Source: Bacteroidota bacterium
GTDB taxonomy: Bacteria > Bacteroidota > Bacteroidia > AKYH767-A > OLB10
Length of the DNA: 64,000 nt
NCBI GenBank assembly: GCA_016713925.1
Contig: JADJOH010000007.1
Coordinates: 1,165,501-1,229,500 of the forward strand
Direction of reading: 5' to 3'
Every line of letters starts with the position of its first letter. The first letter of the stretch is position 1. Both the position numbers and the translations under genes were made by a program. Of the stretch, positions 18,771 to 28,493 are shown one piece after another. The notes beneath the pieces are model-generated. The model did not search any database and was not told where the DNA came from. It saw only the letters and a list, made by a program, of their open reading frames with translations.

Positions 18771-19639
18771 CTAATTTTTTAGCACTGTGAAGGAGGTACA
18801 TCCTACTATACGATTATCCTCCTTCAAAGAGGCAAAATATGTACCTGATTCATATATAGAAATATCCACGATTTCTTTATAAGATCCTTTGGGCATGTTT
18901 AAATAATCCAACTTACTTATCTCTTTACCATTGATGTCATAAATACATAGTGCATAATTCTTTCCTCCCAGAATAGAAAAAGGAATATTAATAAAATTAA
19001 CTGCCGGATTAGGATAAGGACTTAATATAAAATTTCCATTTTGATTATCTTGAATTCCAGAAGCAAAATTCAAGCTCACATCATCCAGTCTGAAATAGGA
19101 TCCTATTTGTAATCCGGCTCCCGAGAGTGTATCACTTATAGTAAAGGTAATAATAGCACCGGCAGAGTACCACCCGGAATATATGAAATCGGAACATTGG
19201 CCAATGCAAAAGTGTTGGTATTGGCAGTACTAAAGAATTGCTGTACTCCACCGCCAATTCCTGATTGAGAAACATCTGAAATTACCACACCTGCATTAAA
19301 AAACTCACCACTACCTGTCAAATTCAGTTTGTAGTAAAACGACATATTCGTATAGGACATTGCCACCGGATGAGGGTTACCGGCGATATCCGTACTGTTC
19401 AGGATGGGAGGGAACGGCGTATTTACTCCAATCTGAGTAACAAACCCACTTACAGCATAATTTCCGGTATGCCCGGTATTATTTTGCTGTATCGGGACAG
19501 AAAAACCGGGAGCATTATTGGTAGTCCACTCATCCGGCTCACCCAATGTCCAGTTTTCAAAGGACGGATTTAAGACAGGATTTTGCGCAATTGCCATAGC
19601 ACTTATAAAAATTCCAATCAGAAGTAAGGATTTTTTCAT
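18771..19639 (-). CDS. T9SS-sorted secreted protein, frameshifted
   Basis: Two frames form one gene. The first (19136-19639) has a signal peptide (MKKSLLLIGIFISAMAIAQ) and a carbohydrate-binding-like beta domain opening NPSFENWTLGEPDEW. It stops early in ...PVLLLPLL. Adding one base near 19163 lets GAIITFTISDTLSG read on through YFRLDDVSLNF into the second frame. That frame carries the type IX sorting domain (LSPYPNPAVNFI ... FTVLKN). The corrected product is 289 residues. The function is unknown; the NPSFENW start is typical of secreted T9SS proteins with a jelly-roll module. Confidence 0.75.
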
Positions 19640-19964
19640 GGGTTTGATGATTTTATTTCAATGTAAAGTGAACCATCAATTCAAGAAAATGCAATGATTA
19701 ATGTCAATCAAACCTCTAATATTTATTTTACCCGGCTGCTAAGTTGGCTGACCAAAAAGTGGCTCAAGTTCCAATCGAAAACCCAATTAATGCGCTCAGG
19801 TAAAACTATACATCTAAAAGCGATTAAAAAAAGTCTAAATGAACCATCTCCATTCAAACCAATCAAAATCACAATGGCTCACTCTATAAACTATACCTTA
19901 ACGCCAACATCCATCTCCTAAATAAGCCTTTTTCAACTCTCCTCAAGCAAGCAGGATTGACTTA
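19640..19964. other. Intergenic spacer between the T9SS protein gene and icmF
   Basis: About 325 bases hold no convincing gene. A 75-codon plus-strand frame is present, but its composition is lysine/serine-rich, it lacks homologous motifs and it has no promoter-like element. The first ~40 bases should contain the minus-strand promoter of the T9SS protein gene. No strong hairpin is seen. Confidence 0.5.
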
Positions 19965-20027
19965 ATTCTACTTTCTCAATTCTACATTCTCAATTCTCAA
20001 TTCTCAATTCTGAATTCTGAATTCTTA
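19965..20027. repeat. Heptanucleotide tandem repeat (9 units) at the end of icmF
   Basis: Nine consecutive 7-mers of the form ATTCTNN fill 63 bases: ATTCTAC, TTTCTCA, ATTCTAC, three of ATTCTCA, two of ATTCTGA, and ATTCTTA. The last unit contains the icmF stop codon (TTA on the plus strand). Period 7 is exact throughout. Confidence 0.9.
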
Positions 20028-23000
20028 CATATTGCGTCGATACTGCCCTCCAACTTCAAACAAAGCCGTAGTAATTTGTCCAAGAGAGCAATACTTCGCT
20101 ACCTCCATCATGGCTTCAAACATATTCCGGTTTTGAATAGCAGTCAACTGTAAATCACGAAGCAAAGTCGCGGAGCGGTCGGAATTACGATGATGCAGCT
20201 CCTTCAACATGGTGATCTGATATTCCTTCTCTTCAGTGGTAGCGCGAATAACCTCTTTCGGCATAACAGTAGGGGAGCCCTTACTGCTGAGGAAAGTATT
20301 CACACCAATGATCGGATATTCTCCGGTATGCTTCAGTGTTTCATAATACAAGGACTCTTCCTGAATTTTTCCGCGCTGGTACATGGTTTCCATAGCGCCT
20401 AAAACTCCGCCTCGCTCTGTGATGCGATCAAATTCTGATAAGACGGCTTCTTCCACCAATCGGGTAAGTTCTTCAATAATAAATGCGCCTTGCAATGGGT
20501 TTTCATTTTTTGCGAGACCTAATTCTCTGTTGATGATAAGTTGAATGGCCATGGCACGTCGCACACTTTCCTCAGTGGGGGTAGTGATGGCTTCATCATA
20601 GGCGTTGGTATGAAGAGAATTGCAATTGTCATAAATGGCATACAAAGCCTGAAGTGTAGTACGGATGTCGTTGAAATCAATTTCCTGTGCATGCAAGGAG
20701 CGGCCTGATGTCTGTATATGATATTTCAACATCTGACTTCTTTCATTGGCATTGTACTTTAATTTCATTGCCTTGGCCCAGATTCGTCTCGCCACGCGAC
20801 CGATAACCGAATACTCCGGATCAATTCCATTGCTGAAGAAGAAGCTGAGGTTAGGAGCGAAGGCATTGATGTCCATTCCACGGCTGGCATAGTATTCGAC
20901 ATAGGTAAATCCATTCGCCAGGGTGAACGCCAACTGCGTGATCGGATTTGCTCCTGCTTCTGCAATATGATAACCGGAGATGGAAACGGAATAAAAGTTA
21001 CGGATGCTGTTACGAATAAAATAATCCTGCATATCGCCCATCAAACGCAGGGCGAACTCAGTGCTGAAAATACAGGTATTCTGCGCCTGATCTTCCTTCA
21101 GGATATCCGCCTGAACCGTACCACGCACTTGGGATAAGGTCTCTGCTTTTATCTTTTCATATACCTCCTTCGGCAGCACCTGATCACCGGTAACACCCAG
21201 CAACATTAATCCGAGACCATCATTTCCTTTTGGTAATTCTCCATTATAACGGGGACGAACGGCTCCTCTTTTCTTATAAATCTCATTGATCTTTTCATTC
21301 ACCAACTCTTCCTGTCCATGTTTCCTTATGTACAATTCACATTGCTGATCAATCGCGGCATTCATGAAAAAACCGGTGAGCATGGCAGCAGGACCATTGA
21401 TCGTCATACTCACTGATGTTTTTGGATCGGCAAGATTAAATCCGCTATAGAGTTTCTTGGCATCATCCAGACAACAGATACTTACTCCTGAGTTACCAAT
21501 TTTTCCATAGATATCCGGACGGTAATCGGGATCATGACCATAGAGTGTAACGGAATCGAAAGCGGTACTCAAACGATGCGCCGGCATTCCAAGGGAAACA
21601 TAATGGAAACGGTAATTCGTCCTTTCCGGACCGCCTTCACCTGCAAACATTCGTGTTGGATCTTCGCCTTCACGTTTAAAGGGGAAAACACCGGCAGTAA
21701 ATGGAAATTCACCCGGGAAATTTTCCTGCAACATCCATTTCAATTGTTCTCCCCATGCTTCGAAATCAGGAACAGCCACTTTCGGAATTCGGGTATGTGA
21801 TAACGACTCATACCAGGTTTGGATTTTAATTTCTTTATCTCTAACTTTAAAAATATAGAAGTCGCTTTTATAAGATTTTATCTTGACGGGTAATTGTTGT
21901 AAAAGTTTTTTATTTTGACCATCCAGACGCAGTTCCCATTCCGCGTAAGCGGATCTCAATGTATCGATCGCCTTTTCTTTATCGGCAATGGTTAAATCTG
22001 ACAACGCTTCCATGGCTTTCCCGATTCCAAAAAGCTTTTGAGCTACTTCAGATTGCTCTTTGGTCCATTGGTCATACTTCCTGTTATTTTCCGAAATCTC
22101 ACTGAGGTAGCGAGTGCGGTGAGGAGGGATGATATACACTTTCTCACTCATCTCATCGGTGATGGTAAAAGTGGATCGCAGGGGAGAGCCTGTTTTTTCG
22201 GAAAGTTTATCGATGACCAGTTTATAGAGACGATTCATCCCCGGATCATTGAACTGGGAGGCAATAGTGCCGTAAACGGGAAGAGAATCATCATCGGCAT
22301 CCCATAATTGATGATTCCGCTTGAACTGCTTTTTCACGTCACGCAACGCATCCAATGCCCCTCTTTTATCAAATTTATTCAAGGCAATCACATCGGCAAA
22401 ATCGAGCATATCAATTTTTTCCAATTGCGTAGCGGCTCCATATTCAGGAGTCATTACATACAGCGACATGTCACTATGCTCAGTTATTTCCGTATCACTT
22501 TGTCCAATGCCTGAGGTCTCCAAAATGATCAAATCAAATCCGGAAGCTTTCACAATTTCAATGGCTTCCTGTACATATTTTGATAAAGCCAGATTACTCT
22601 GTCGTGTTGCCAGTGACCGCATATACACACGATCATTGTTTATGGCATTCATACGTATGCGGTCCCCCAACAATGCTCCGCCGGTTTTCCTCTTTGAGGG
22701 ATCCACGGAAATAATAGCAATCGACTTATCGGTAAAATCAACCAGAAAACGACGCACCAACTCATCTACCAGACTTGATTTTCCTGCACCTCCTGTACCG
22801 GTAATTCCGAGAACGGGTACTTTTGCTTTATCGGCCGCCTTTTTAATTTCTGAATGGTATTTTTCAAATTCTTCGTGGTTATTCTCGGCTGCTGAGATGA
22901 GTCTTGCTATTGCATAATGATTCTTCGCTCCAATTTTCCCAACCTCTCCGTTAAGATTAAATCCGGTTGGAAAATCACAGCGCTGCATCATATCATTGAT

Positions 23001-23405
23001 CATCCCCTGCAGGCCCATCGTTCGACCGTCATCGGGATGATAAATACGGGTGATCCCATATTCCTGCAATTCCTTGATTTCTTCCGGCAAGATCGTACCA
23101 CCTCCGCCGCCGAAAATTTTAATATGCCCGCATCCTCTTTCTTTCAATAAGTCATGCATATATTTAAAATACTCCATATGGCCACCCTGATAGGAAGTCA
23201 TGGCAATCGCATTGGCATCTTCCTGAATAGCACAATTCACCACTTCAATAACAGATCTGTCATGACCCAGATGGATAACTTCGGCTCCACTGCTTTGAAT
23301 AATACGACGCATGATGTTGATAGAGGCATCATGACCATCGAAAAGGCTGGCGGCAGTGACGATACGGATTTTGTTGTTCGGAGAATATGGAAGAGGAGAT
23401 TGCAT
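20025..23405 (-). CDS. icmF: Fused B12-dependent acyl-CoA mutase with G-protein chaperone (IcmF)
   Basis: One ~1126-residue chain holds three parts. First is a cobalamin-binding domain with the base-off ligand motif FDGHDASINIMRR (His about 25 from this start), HLGHDRS and FGGGGG. Next is a MeaB-like GTPase with Walker A GITGTGGAGKSSL and NKFDKRG. Last is the mutase barrel (AFDSVTLYGHDPDYRPDIYGKIG, STEFALRLMGDMQDYF, SVSISGYHIAEAGANP). This order defines IcmF, the isobutyryl-CoA/n-butyryl-CoA mutase, rather than the two-gene methylmalonyl-CoA mutase. The embedded GTPase loads and protects the cofactor. An alternative start lies 8 codons upstream (23429). The substrate is inferred from the IcmF-like active-site stretch. 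sucD is divergent 200 bases away, but succinyl-CoA is not IcmF's product. Confidence 0.92.
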   Translation of the reverse strand: MQSPLPYSPNNKIRIVTAASLFDGHDASINIMRRIIQSSGAEVIHLGHDRSVIEVVNCAIQEDANAIAMTSYQGGHMEYFKYMHDLLKERGCGHIKIFGGGGGTILPEEIKELQEYGITRIYHPDDGRTMGLQGMINDMMQRCDFPTGFNLNGEVGKIGAKNHYAIARLISAAENNHEEFEKYHSEIKKAADKAKVPVLGITGTGGAGKSSLVDELVRRFLVDFTDKSIAIISVDPSKRKTGGALLGDRIRMNAINNDRVYMRSLATRQSNLALSKYVQEAIEIVKASGFDLIILETSGIGQSDTEITEHSDMSLYVMTPEYGAATQLEKIDMLDFADVIALNKFDKRGALDALRDVKKQFKRNHQLWDADDDSLPVYGTIASQFNDPGMNRLYKLVIDKLSEKTGSPLRSTFTITDEMSEKVYIIPPHRTRYLSEISENNRKYDQWTKEQSEVAQKLFGIGKAMEALSDLTIADKEKAIDTLRSAYAEWELRLDGQNKKLLQQLPVKIKSYKSDFYIFKVRDKEIKIQTWYESLSHTRIPKVAVPDFEAWGEQLKWMLQENFPGEFPFTAGVFPFKREGEDPTRMFAGEGGPERTNYRFHYVSLGMPAHRLSTAFDSVTLYGHDPDYRPDIYGKIGNSGVSICCLDDAKKLYSGFNLADPKTSVSMTINGPAAMLTGFFMNAAIDQQCELYIRKHGQEELVNEKINEIYKKRGAVRPRYNGELPKGNDGLGLMLLGVTGDQVLPKEVYEKIKAETLSQVRGTVQADILKEDQAQNTCIFSTEFALRLMGDMQDYFIRNSIRNFYSVSISGYHIAEAGANPITQLAFTLANGFTYVEYYASRGMDINAFAPNLSFFFSNGIDPEYSVIGRVARRIWAKAMKLKYNANERSQMLKYHIQTSGRSLHAQEIDFNDIRTTLQALYAIYDNCNSLHTNAYDEAITTPTEESVRRAMAIQLIINRELGLAKNENPLQGAFIIEELTRLVEEAVLSEFDRITERGGVLGAMETMYQRGKIQEESLYYETLKHTGEYPIIGVNTFLSSKGSPTVMPKEVIRATTEEKEYQITMLKELHHRNSDRSATLLRDLQLTAIQNRNMFEAMMEVAKYCSLGQITTALFEVGGQYRRNM

Positions 23406-23601
23406 GTTTCGATTTGAATAGAAAAGCAAATTTAGGGTTTAAAAAGATTGCATCATCCGGGATGACGCAATGATAAGACAGATCAGAACAATCGCAAACC
23501 CTTAAATTTAAACTGTATAGCAATACATCGTTTTAAGAAATTAATTGACTTCGAAAGGCACTTGCTTTTTATTAGTTTTGCAACTCTGATAAATCAACCC
23601 T

Positions 23602-24486
23602 ATGAGCGTACTCGTCAATAAAAATTCCAGAATCATCGTACAAGGTTTTACCGGTAACGAAGGCACCTTCCATGCCACTCAAATGATTGAGTATGGGACA
23701 AATGTAGTAGGAGGGGTTACGCCCGGAAAAGGGGGTACCAAACATCTGGACAAACCTGTTTTCAATACAGTAGCAGAATCTGTTGCTAAGGAAGGAGCTA
23801 ATGTTTCTATCATTTTTGTACCACCTGCCTTTGCTGCAGATGCCATGATGGAAGCTGCCGAGGCCGGAATTGAATTGATCGTAGCCATTACAGAAGGCAT
23901 TCCAACCCGCGATATGATCATGGTGAAGGAATACCTGAACGGTCGTAAGTGCCGGTTGATCGGACCGAATTGTCCGGGAGTAATTACTCCGGGAGAAGCA
24001 AAAGTGGGTATTATGCCCGGTTTTGTTTTCAAAAGAGGGCCGGTGGGTATCGTTTCTAAATCAGGTACATTAACCTATGAGGCTGCAGATCAGGTAGCAA
24101 GAGCAGGTTTAGGCGTGACTACTGCTATTGGAATTGGCGGAGATCCAATCATCGGAACAACTACACGTGAAGCGGTCGAATTATTTATGAATGATCCGGA
24201 AACCCAGGGAATCGTGATGATCGGTGAAATCGGAGGAGGATTAGAAGCAGAAGCCGCGAGATGGATCAAAGCAAATGGAAATAAAAAGCCGGTGGTTGGA
24301 TTTATCGCCGGACAAACTGCACCTCCCGGACGTCGTATGGGTCACGCCGGAGCTATTGTTGGAGGAGCTGAAGACACGGCAGCAGCAAAGATGGCCATCA
24401 TGCGCGAATGTGGTATTCATGTGGTAGATTCACCGGCATTCATTGGTAAAACCATGGCTGAAGTATTGGGCAAAGTAACTGCTTAA
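23602..24486 (+). CDS. sucD: Succinate-CoA ligase (ADP-forming) alpha subunit
   Basis: The 294-residue protein has the CoA-binding Rossmann start (VQGFTGNEGTFHATQMIEYG), the GPNCPGVITPGE loop and GIVSKSGTLTYEAA. The phospho-histidine is in RRMGHAGAIVGG. Size and motif order match SucD. It makes ATP or GTP from succinyl-CoA in the citric acid cycle together with SucC, which is not in the window. A -7-like TAGTTTTG lies at 23573-23580, about 20 bases before the start codon, but I find no well-spaced -33 element. Confidence 0.96.
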   Translation: MSVLVNKNSRIIVQGFTGNEGTFHATQMIEYGTNVVGGVTPGKGGTKHLDKPVFNTVAESVAKEGANVSIIFVPPAFAADAMMEAAEAGIELIVAITEGIPTRDMIMVKEYLNGRKCRLIGPNCPGVITPGEAKVGIMPGFVFKRGPVGIVSKSGTLTYEAADQVARAGLGVTTAIGIGGDPIIGTTTREAVELFMNDPETQGIVMIGEIGGGLEAEAARWIKANGNKKPVVGFIAGQTAPPGRRMGHAGAIVGGAEDTAAAKMAIMRECGIHVVDSPAFIGKTMAEVLGKVTA

Positions 24487-24562
24487 ATTCATTGAATTTA
24501 AATAGTTTATATAAAAAATATAGCGCCCTTTTCTGTAAAATCCTCAATAACCATAGATTTCT

Positions 24563-24583
24563 GAACCTACAAAAGGTTCTTTT
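24563..24583 (+). terminator. Weak hairpin, possible sucD terminator
   Basis: GAACCT (24563-24568) pairs with AGGTTC (24574-24579) over a 5-nt loop, followed by TTTTC. The stem is only 6 bp and it lies 77 bases after the sucD stop, so the call is tentative. Confidence 0.35.
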
Positions 24584-24748
24584 CATCTATCCCGTTGTGT
24601 TGTTGATTTAAAATGACTTTAACGGAGAGCTATTAAGTTAATGGTTTAAAGTCGTCTAGCTGAATTTACAAGGACTTGTCCACAGTTTGAGTTCAAATTT
24701 TTTACTTGCTTTCACTTTGAAACAAATCAAGTTTATGCCAAATGACTA

Positions 24749-25915
24749 TCAATTTCTAATGATTTTCCTTTGAACAAAGAAATTTCCGTTAGAAATCTGC
24801 AATAGGTATAAACCTCGAGGTAATTCGGAAATATCTAAACTCTTTTCTTTTCCAATGAAGTTGTCATTTATCAAGATCCTTCCTGTTAAATCCGTAATTA
24901 CCATTCTTCCGTTATTTATAGCGGGAGAAAGATTAATATTTATATAATCATTACCCGGATTTGGGAAAACACTACAACTATAGTTTGTTTCTATTTCTCC
25001 TATATCCGTGGTTAAATTGGTATTCTTGTAAAACACATTTAATCCGCCAATAATAGCAGAATTAGGATTAAATACATGAACAGCTTCCAGATCAATAGTA
25101 GAGGGAACATTCTCAAAAAACCAGGTTGCACCCCCATTTACAGTTCTCAATACGGTACCGGAATCTCCTACGGCAAATCCATTACTAATATCACAAAAAT
25201 GAATACTACGTAAGGAACGTAACGTCCCGCTTGTCTGGGGTGTCCAAGTGCTACCTCCGTTAATAGTTTTAACAATAATACCGCTTGAGCCTACAGCATA
25301 ACCAACACTTGCATTTACAAAAAAAAGAGCATTCATTCCCGCAGTAATCGGTGGTGTGTATACCGGCGCTCCCCAGGTATTTCCTCCATTTGTTGTCTGA
25401 TAAATTTTTCCACCCGATGCTGTGACACAACCATTTTGTCCGCTTGTAAAGACAATATCTGTCATGGCTGATCCTGTTGTATTTACAGTCTGAATCGTGA
25501 ATGACGCCCCTCCGTTATATGTCCGGTAAACCTTACCACCGGCTATCGATATAAAAAAAGTATCAATACTTATCATTGAAACACCCCATAAAGAAGTTGA
25601 ATTAGGAGGAGTAATTGTCGACCAATTAACTCCTCCATCATTTGTCTGTTTAATTAAACCAAACCATCCAATTGCGACGCCATTTAAAGCATCTATAAAA
25701 TCAACATCACGAACCCCGGATATTTGTGTTGTAGCCCATGAGACGCCGCCATCATTGCTAACGGAGGTACCAAATGTACTGGATGCAAATCCTTTTGTAG
25801 GTGAAACAAATTCCATAGACTCAACTGCACCAACAGATTGAGAAATTGTAGTCCATTGCGCTTCTGCTTTTGAGGAAATAATACAGAATAAAATGATAAT
25901 AAATATTTTTTTCAT
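24749..25915 (-). CDS. YCF48/BNR-repeat secreted protein with T9SS sorting domain
   Basis: The start at 25915 opens the signal peptide MKKIFIIILFCIISSKAEAQ; an earlier ATG adds 11 residues without one. The 388-residue protein contains repeated propeller-type units, each with NDGG/NGG...W (SNDGGVSWATT, TNDGGVNWSTI, TTNGGNTWGAP, INGGSTWTPQ, VNGGATWFFE) and an xVGxSG-type strand. This is the pattern of YCF48-like and BNR beta-propellers. A type IX sorting domain starts SVFPNPGNDYI. The role is probably extracellular binding; no enzyme motif is seen. Confidence 0.85.
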   Translation of the reverse strand: MKKIFIIILFCIISSKAEAQWTTISQSVGAVESMEFVSPTKGFASSTFGTSVSNDGGVSWATTQISGVRDVDFIDALNGVAIGWFGLIKQTNDGGVNWSTITPPNSTSLWGVSMISIDTFFISIAGGKVYRTYNGGASFTIQTVNTTGSAMTDIVFTSGQNGCVTASGGKIYQTTNGGNTWGAPVYTPPITAGMNALFFVNASVGYAVGSSGIIVKTINGGSTWTPQTSGTLRSLRSIHFCDISNGFAVGDSGTVLRTVNGGATWFFENVPSTIDLEAVHVFNPNSAIIGGLNVFYKNTNLTTDIGEIETNYSCSVFPNPGNDYININLSPAINNGRMVITDLTGRILINDNFIGKEKSLDISELPRGLYLLQISNGNFFVQRKIIRN

Positions 25916-26376
25916 AATAGAAGTTTTGCTAGTTACAATATTAGTCACAATTCATTTAGGTACAAAATACATATAATAACGCTTCTTTTCCAACTCTAAA
26001 TCATTGTCTATCAAACAAATTAACTCTAGACCGCTTAGATAAAGACTCCAGGTTGCTCCCGATTAAATATGTTTCCTTGTATATGACCAGAGTGTTTTCG
26101 CTATTTCATGGCCTGTTATCTTTCCGGCTGGATATTCTACCCCAATTAAGCTACCTATTCCGCGCCAAAATTGCCTGCAAATGTAAATGTATGATAGAAG
26201 GCTTTAGTTGCCATTTTGTATGTATAAATACATAGTAATATTGAGCAGCTAAACCCAGCCATTTTTCAAGTATACATCCTTATAGATCGTGTAAACTGAA
26301 TTGGCCTAAATTAGGCAAACACATCGGTAACTATCGTAATTGAAATTTCACTATTACCTAAAAAAGAATAACTTAT
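25916..26376. other. Long intergenic spacer with no clear gene
   Basis: About 460 bases separate two minus-strand genes. No frame has recognisable motifs. On the minus strand, 26166-26100 contains a stretch that looks superficially like a tRNA D-arm (GGTAGCTTAATTGG), but no T-arm or acceptor pairing follows. The promoter of the YCF48-like gene should lie in its first ~60 bases. Confidence 0.5.
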
Positions 26377-26410
26377 AAAAAAAGGGAAGTCAAATGACCT
26401 CCCTTTTTTT
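26377..26410 (-). terminator. Terminator of the PorT-like barrel gene
   Basis: AAAAAAAGGGA and TCCCTTTTTTT form the outer stem, GTCA and TGAC the inner stem, separated by one mismatch and a 2-nt loop. The T/A arms allow termination in both directions. It starts 20 bases downstream of the barrel gene's stop at 26430. Confidence 0.88.
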
Positions 26411-26429
26411 ATGGGTTTTAACGGAATGA

Positions 26430-27197
26430 TTAATCCAAAACAAACTGCACTCCCAATTGCAGACCTCCAAATACACGAGATGTCTTTTGATAATCTAATT
26501 TATTTTGAGGATTTCCTAACCCCTTTTCAGCTTCATAATGCGCAAAAGATGAAGTTGCACTTAGATTTTCCTTATCACTCAGATCCTCTAACTCGTTTTC
26601 TGAATACTCGGTGGTGGCATCCGTGAACATATAACCAAAACGCAAACCTGTAGTCAGGTTGATCTTGTCAGTTAGTTTAATATCAATACCGAAACCCAGT
26701 ACACCTGCAACGCCAAATCCGGCAAAATCATCTTTGAAATCTTTATCTGTATAATTAAATTCTGAAGATGAATTCTGATCAAATTCAAGTGTTTCTTTTG
26801 CACCCATCAACAATGAAAACTGAGGTCCGATTTCGAAATAAGGTCCTTTAGGTGACGCAACTCTGAATAAGAGTGGAATATCCAAATAACTCACAGTAGT
26901 TTCAACATTAAAAACATTGTCTTCATCACCGAAGTATCCATCATATTTTTGTTTATGAGATGCGTAAACGATCTCAGCGCTCATTCCATAGGTTTCCTTG
27001 AACATAAAGATGGCCTGAACGCCAACTGTAGGACCGAAGGAAGAGGCATAGTCAAGACTAGCATTTTGGTCAGAGACGTTTTTATTAAATAGCCAGGTAG
27101 AGAAGAATGAACCCTTCAAACCCAGACGAACACCTTCCTGTGCATGTGCAGAAGAAAGTCCGGCTACCAGGAGCGCAATGGCGAGAATTTTTTTCAT
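26430..27197 (-). CDS. PorT-family outer-membrane beta-barrel protein
   Basis: The 255-residue protein has a signal peptide (MKKILAIALLVAGLSSAHAQ) followed by EGVRLGLKGSFFSTW, the usual opening of the pfam13568 barrel family. It then has paired strand-like segments with alternating hydrophobic residues (YLDIPLLFRVAS, PYFEIGPQFSLLMG, INLTTGLRFGYMF) and the terminal FGGLQLGVQFVLD strand. Such eight-stranded barrels are abundant in Bacteroidota. Most have no assigned role, although PorT itself takes part in type IX secretion. The gene is monocistronic, with its own terminator downstream. Confidence 0.85.
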   Translation of the reverse strand: MKKILAIALLVAGLSSAHAQEGVRLGLKGSFFSTWLFNKNVSDQNASLDYASSFGPTVGVQAIFMFKETYGMSAEIVYASHKQKYDGYFGDEDNVFNVETTVSYLDIPLLFRVASPKGPYFEIGPQFSLLMGAKETLEFDQNSSSEFNYTDKDFKDDFAGFGVAGVLGFGIDIKLTDKINLTTGLRFGYMFTDATTEYSENELEDLSDKENLSATSSFAHYEAEKGLGNPQNKLDYQKTSRVFGGLQLGVQFVLD

Positions 27198-27353
27198 AAT
27201 TTTTTATTTTAGTTGAATTGTTTTGAGAGCTTTTAAAGCATGAAGTAACCTTCGGATTTAATAGTACAAGATTACAACAATTTTTTAGATGAGTTCCTTA
27301 ATTATCTTTGGCAAAATAAACGGAATTAAACCAATACTCCAAGAATTAATATT

Positions 27354-28103
27354 ATGATAAAACTCTTAACCGGAAAAAACGCATTGATTACGGGTGCTTC
27401 CAGAGGTATTGGAAGAGGGATTGCTCTTGAATTAGCACAGCAGGGGGCAAATGTGGCCTTTACGTTTCTTAGTTCGCCCGATAAAGCTGCTGAACTTGAA
27501 AAGGAGTTGCAAACTTTAGGTGTAAAAGCGAAAGGATATCAATCGGATGCATCTGAATTCAAGGCTGCTGATGAATTGATTAATAATATTTTGACAGATT
27601 TTGGATCTCTGGAAATTGTGGTAAATAATGCAGGAATTACCCGGGATAATTTATTGATGCGGATGACGGAAGAACAATTTGATGAGGTCATACGCACTAA
27701 CCTGAAAAGTGCATTTAATATCACCAAAGCCTGTCAGCGTCCAATGTTGAAACAACGAAAGGGGAGTATCATCAATATTTCTTCAGTGGTAGGTGTAAAA
27801 GGGAATGCCGGACAAGCAAATTATGCCGCTTCAAAGGCAGGAATGATTGGCTTTACAAAATCCATAGCGTTGGAACTGGGTTCCAGAAATATTCGATGCA
27901 ATGCTATTGCACCCGGATTTATCGAAACAGAAATGACCGGCGCCCTGGCCCCTGAAACCGTTCAACAATGGCGGGAACAAATTCCTCTCAAACGCGGTGG
28001 AACTCCGGAAGATGTGGCTAAAACAGTGGTCTTCCTGGCAAGCGACTGGTCGGCATATATTACCGGACAAGTAATTAATGTTGATGGCGGAATGCTTACT
28101 TAA
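27354..28103 (+). CDS. fabG: 3-oxoacyl-[acyl-carrier-protein] reductase
   Basis: This is a 249-residue short-chain dehydrogenase with the NADP-binding TGASRGIGRGIALELA, NNAGITRD, the catalytic Ser in INISSVVGVKGN and the Tyr/Lys pair in YAASKAGMIG. The C-terminus ITGQVINVDGGM is the FabG signature. It reduces 3-oxoacyl-ACP in fatty-acid elongation. No other fab genes adjoin it, so a FabG-like reductase of another pathway is a remote alternative. It is divergent from the PorT-like gene. Confidence 0.94.
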   Translation: MIKLLTGKNALITGASRGIGRGIALELAQQGANVAFTFLSSPDKAAELEKELQTLGVKAKGYQSDASEFKAADELINNILTDFGSLEIVVNNAGITRDNLLMRMTEEQFDEVIRTNLKSAFNITKACQRPMLKQRKGSIINISSVVGVKGNAGQANYAASKAGMIGFTKSIALELGSRNIRCNAIAPGFIETEMTGALAPETVQQWREQIPLKRGGTPEDVAKTVVFLASDWSAYITGQVINVDGGMLT

Positions 28104-28148
28104 CCATAAGATTTTATATTAACATAGTGTTTTTAGCTTTGAAAATAT

Positions 28149-28177
28149 GGCTTCCGGCTGCCGGCTACCGGCTACCC
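28149..28177. repeat. Heptamer repeat, CCGGCTA type
   Basis: Period-7 units CCGGCTG, CCGGCTA and CCGGCTA follow a TTCCGGCTG-like lead. The block is GC-rich compared with the surrounding spacer. Its reverse complement resembles the array at 28351-28405, so the two could pair across about 170 bases. Confidence 0.8.
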
Positions 28178-28350
28178 GCCTTGGGTTGAGAGGCAAGTTG
28201 AATGCGTTGCTCTGAGAACTTTTGGTCGCGACGGGGTGCGATGTTTACTGCATCGAGGACAGCCTCATTGTCTCCCACTTTGTGCTTTTAATTTGTATCG
28301 TAACATAATTATCATTTTTCAATTGGAATAGCTTCTTCAAAATAAAGTAA

Positions 28351-28405
28351 GCCGGTAGCTGGTAGCTGGTAGCCGGAAGCAGGAAGCAGGAAGCCGGAAG
28401 CCGCG
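28351..28405. repeat. Double heptamer repeat, GGTAGCT then GGAAGCA type
   Basis: Three units of the form GGTAGCT/C are followed by four units of the form GGAAGCA/C, keeping an exact 7-base period. The block lies in the spacer between fabG and the M16 protease genes. Confidence 0.85.
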
Positions 28406-28444
28406 AATTTTGTCGTTGCAAATTACCTGATTGTCGATTAATTA

Positions 28445-28474
28445 TTTGTCCCACGACTGCCTTTGCTATATTCG
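28445..28474 (+). promoter_or_regulatory. Probable promoter of the M16 protease pair
   Basis: TTTG at 28445-28448 and TATATTCG at 28467-28474 approximate the Bacteroidota -33/-7 elements (TTTG, TAnnTTTG), with an 18-base spacer. The start codon is 20 bases downstream. Confidence 0.5.
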
Positions 28475-28493
28475 TAGCAAGAATTACTACATT

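Noticed and set aside
19694..19921. 75-codon plus-strand frame between the T9SS gene and icmF
   Set aside because: Composition is not gene-like, and there are no motifs or start signal.
22321..22917. 198-codon plus-strand frame inside icmF
   Set aside because: It lies entirely opposite icmF, which has clear motifs across the same bases; a shadow frame.
26100..26166. tRNA-like D-arm on the minus strand
   Set aside because: GGTAGCTTAATTGG looks like a D-loop, but no T-arm GGTTCRA, anticodon stem or acceptor pairing follows.
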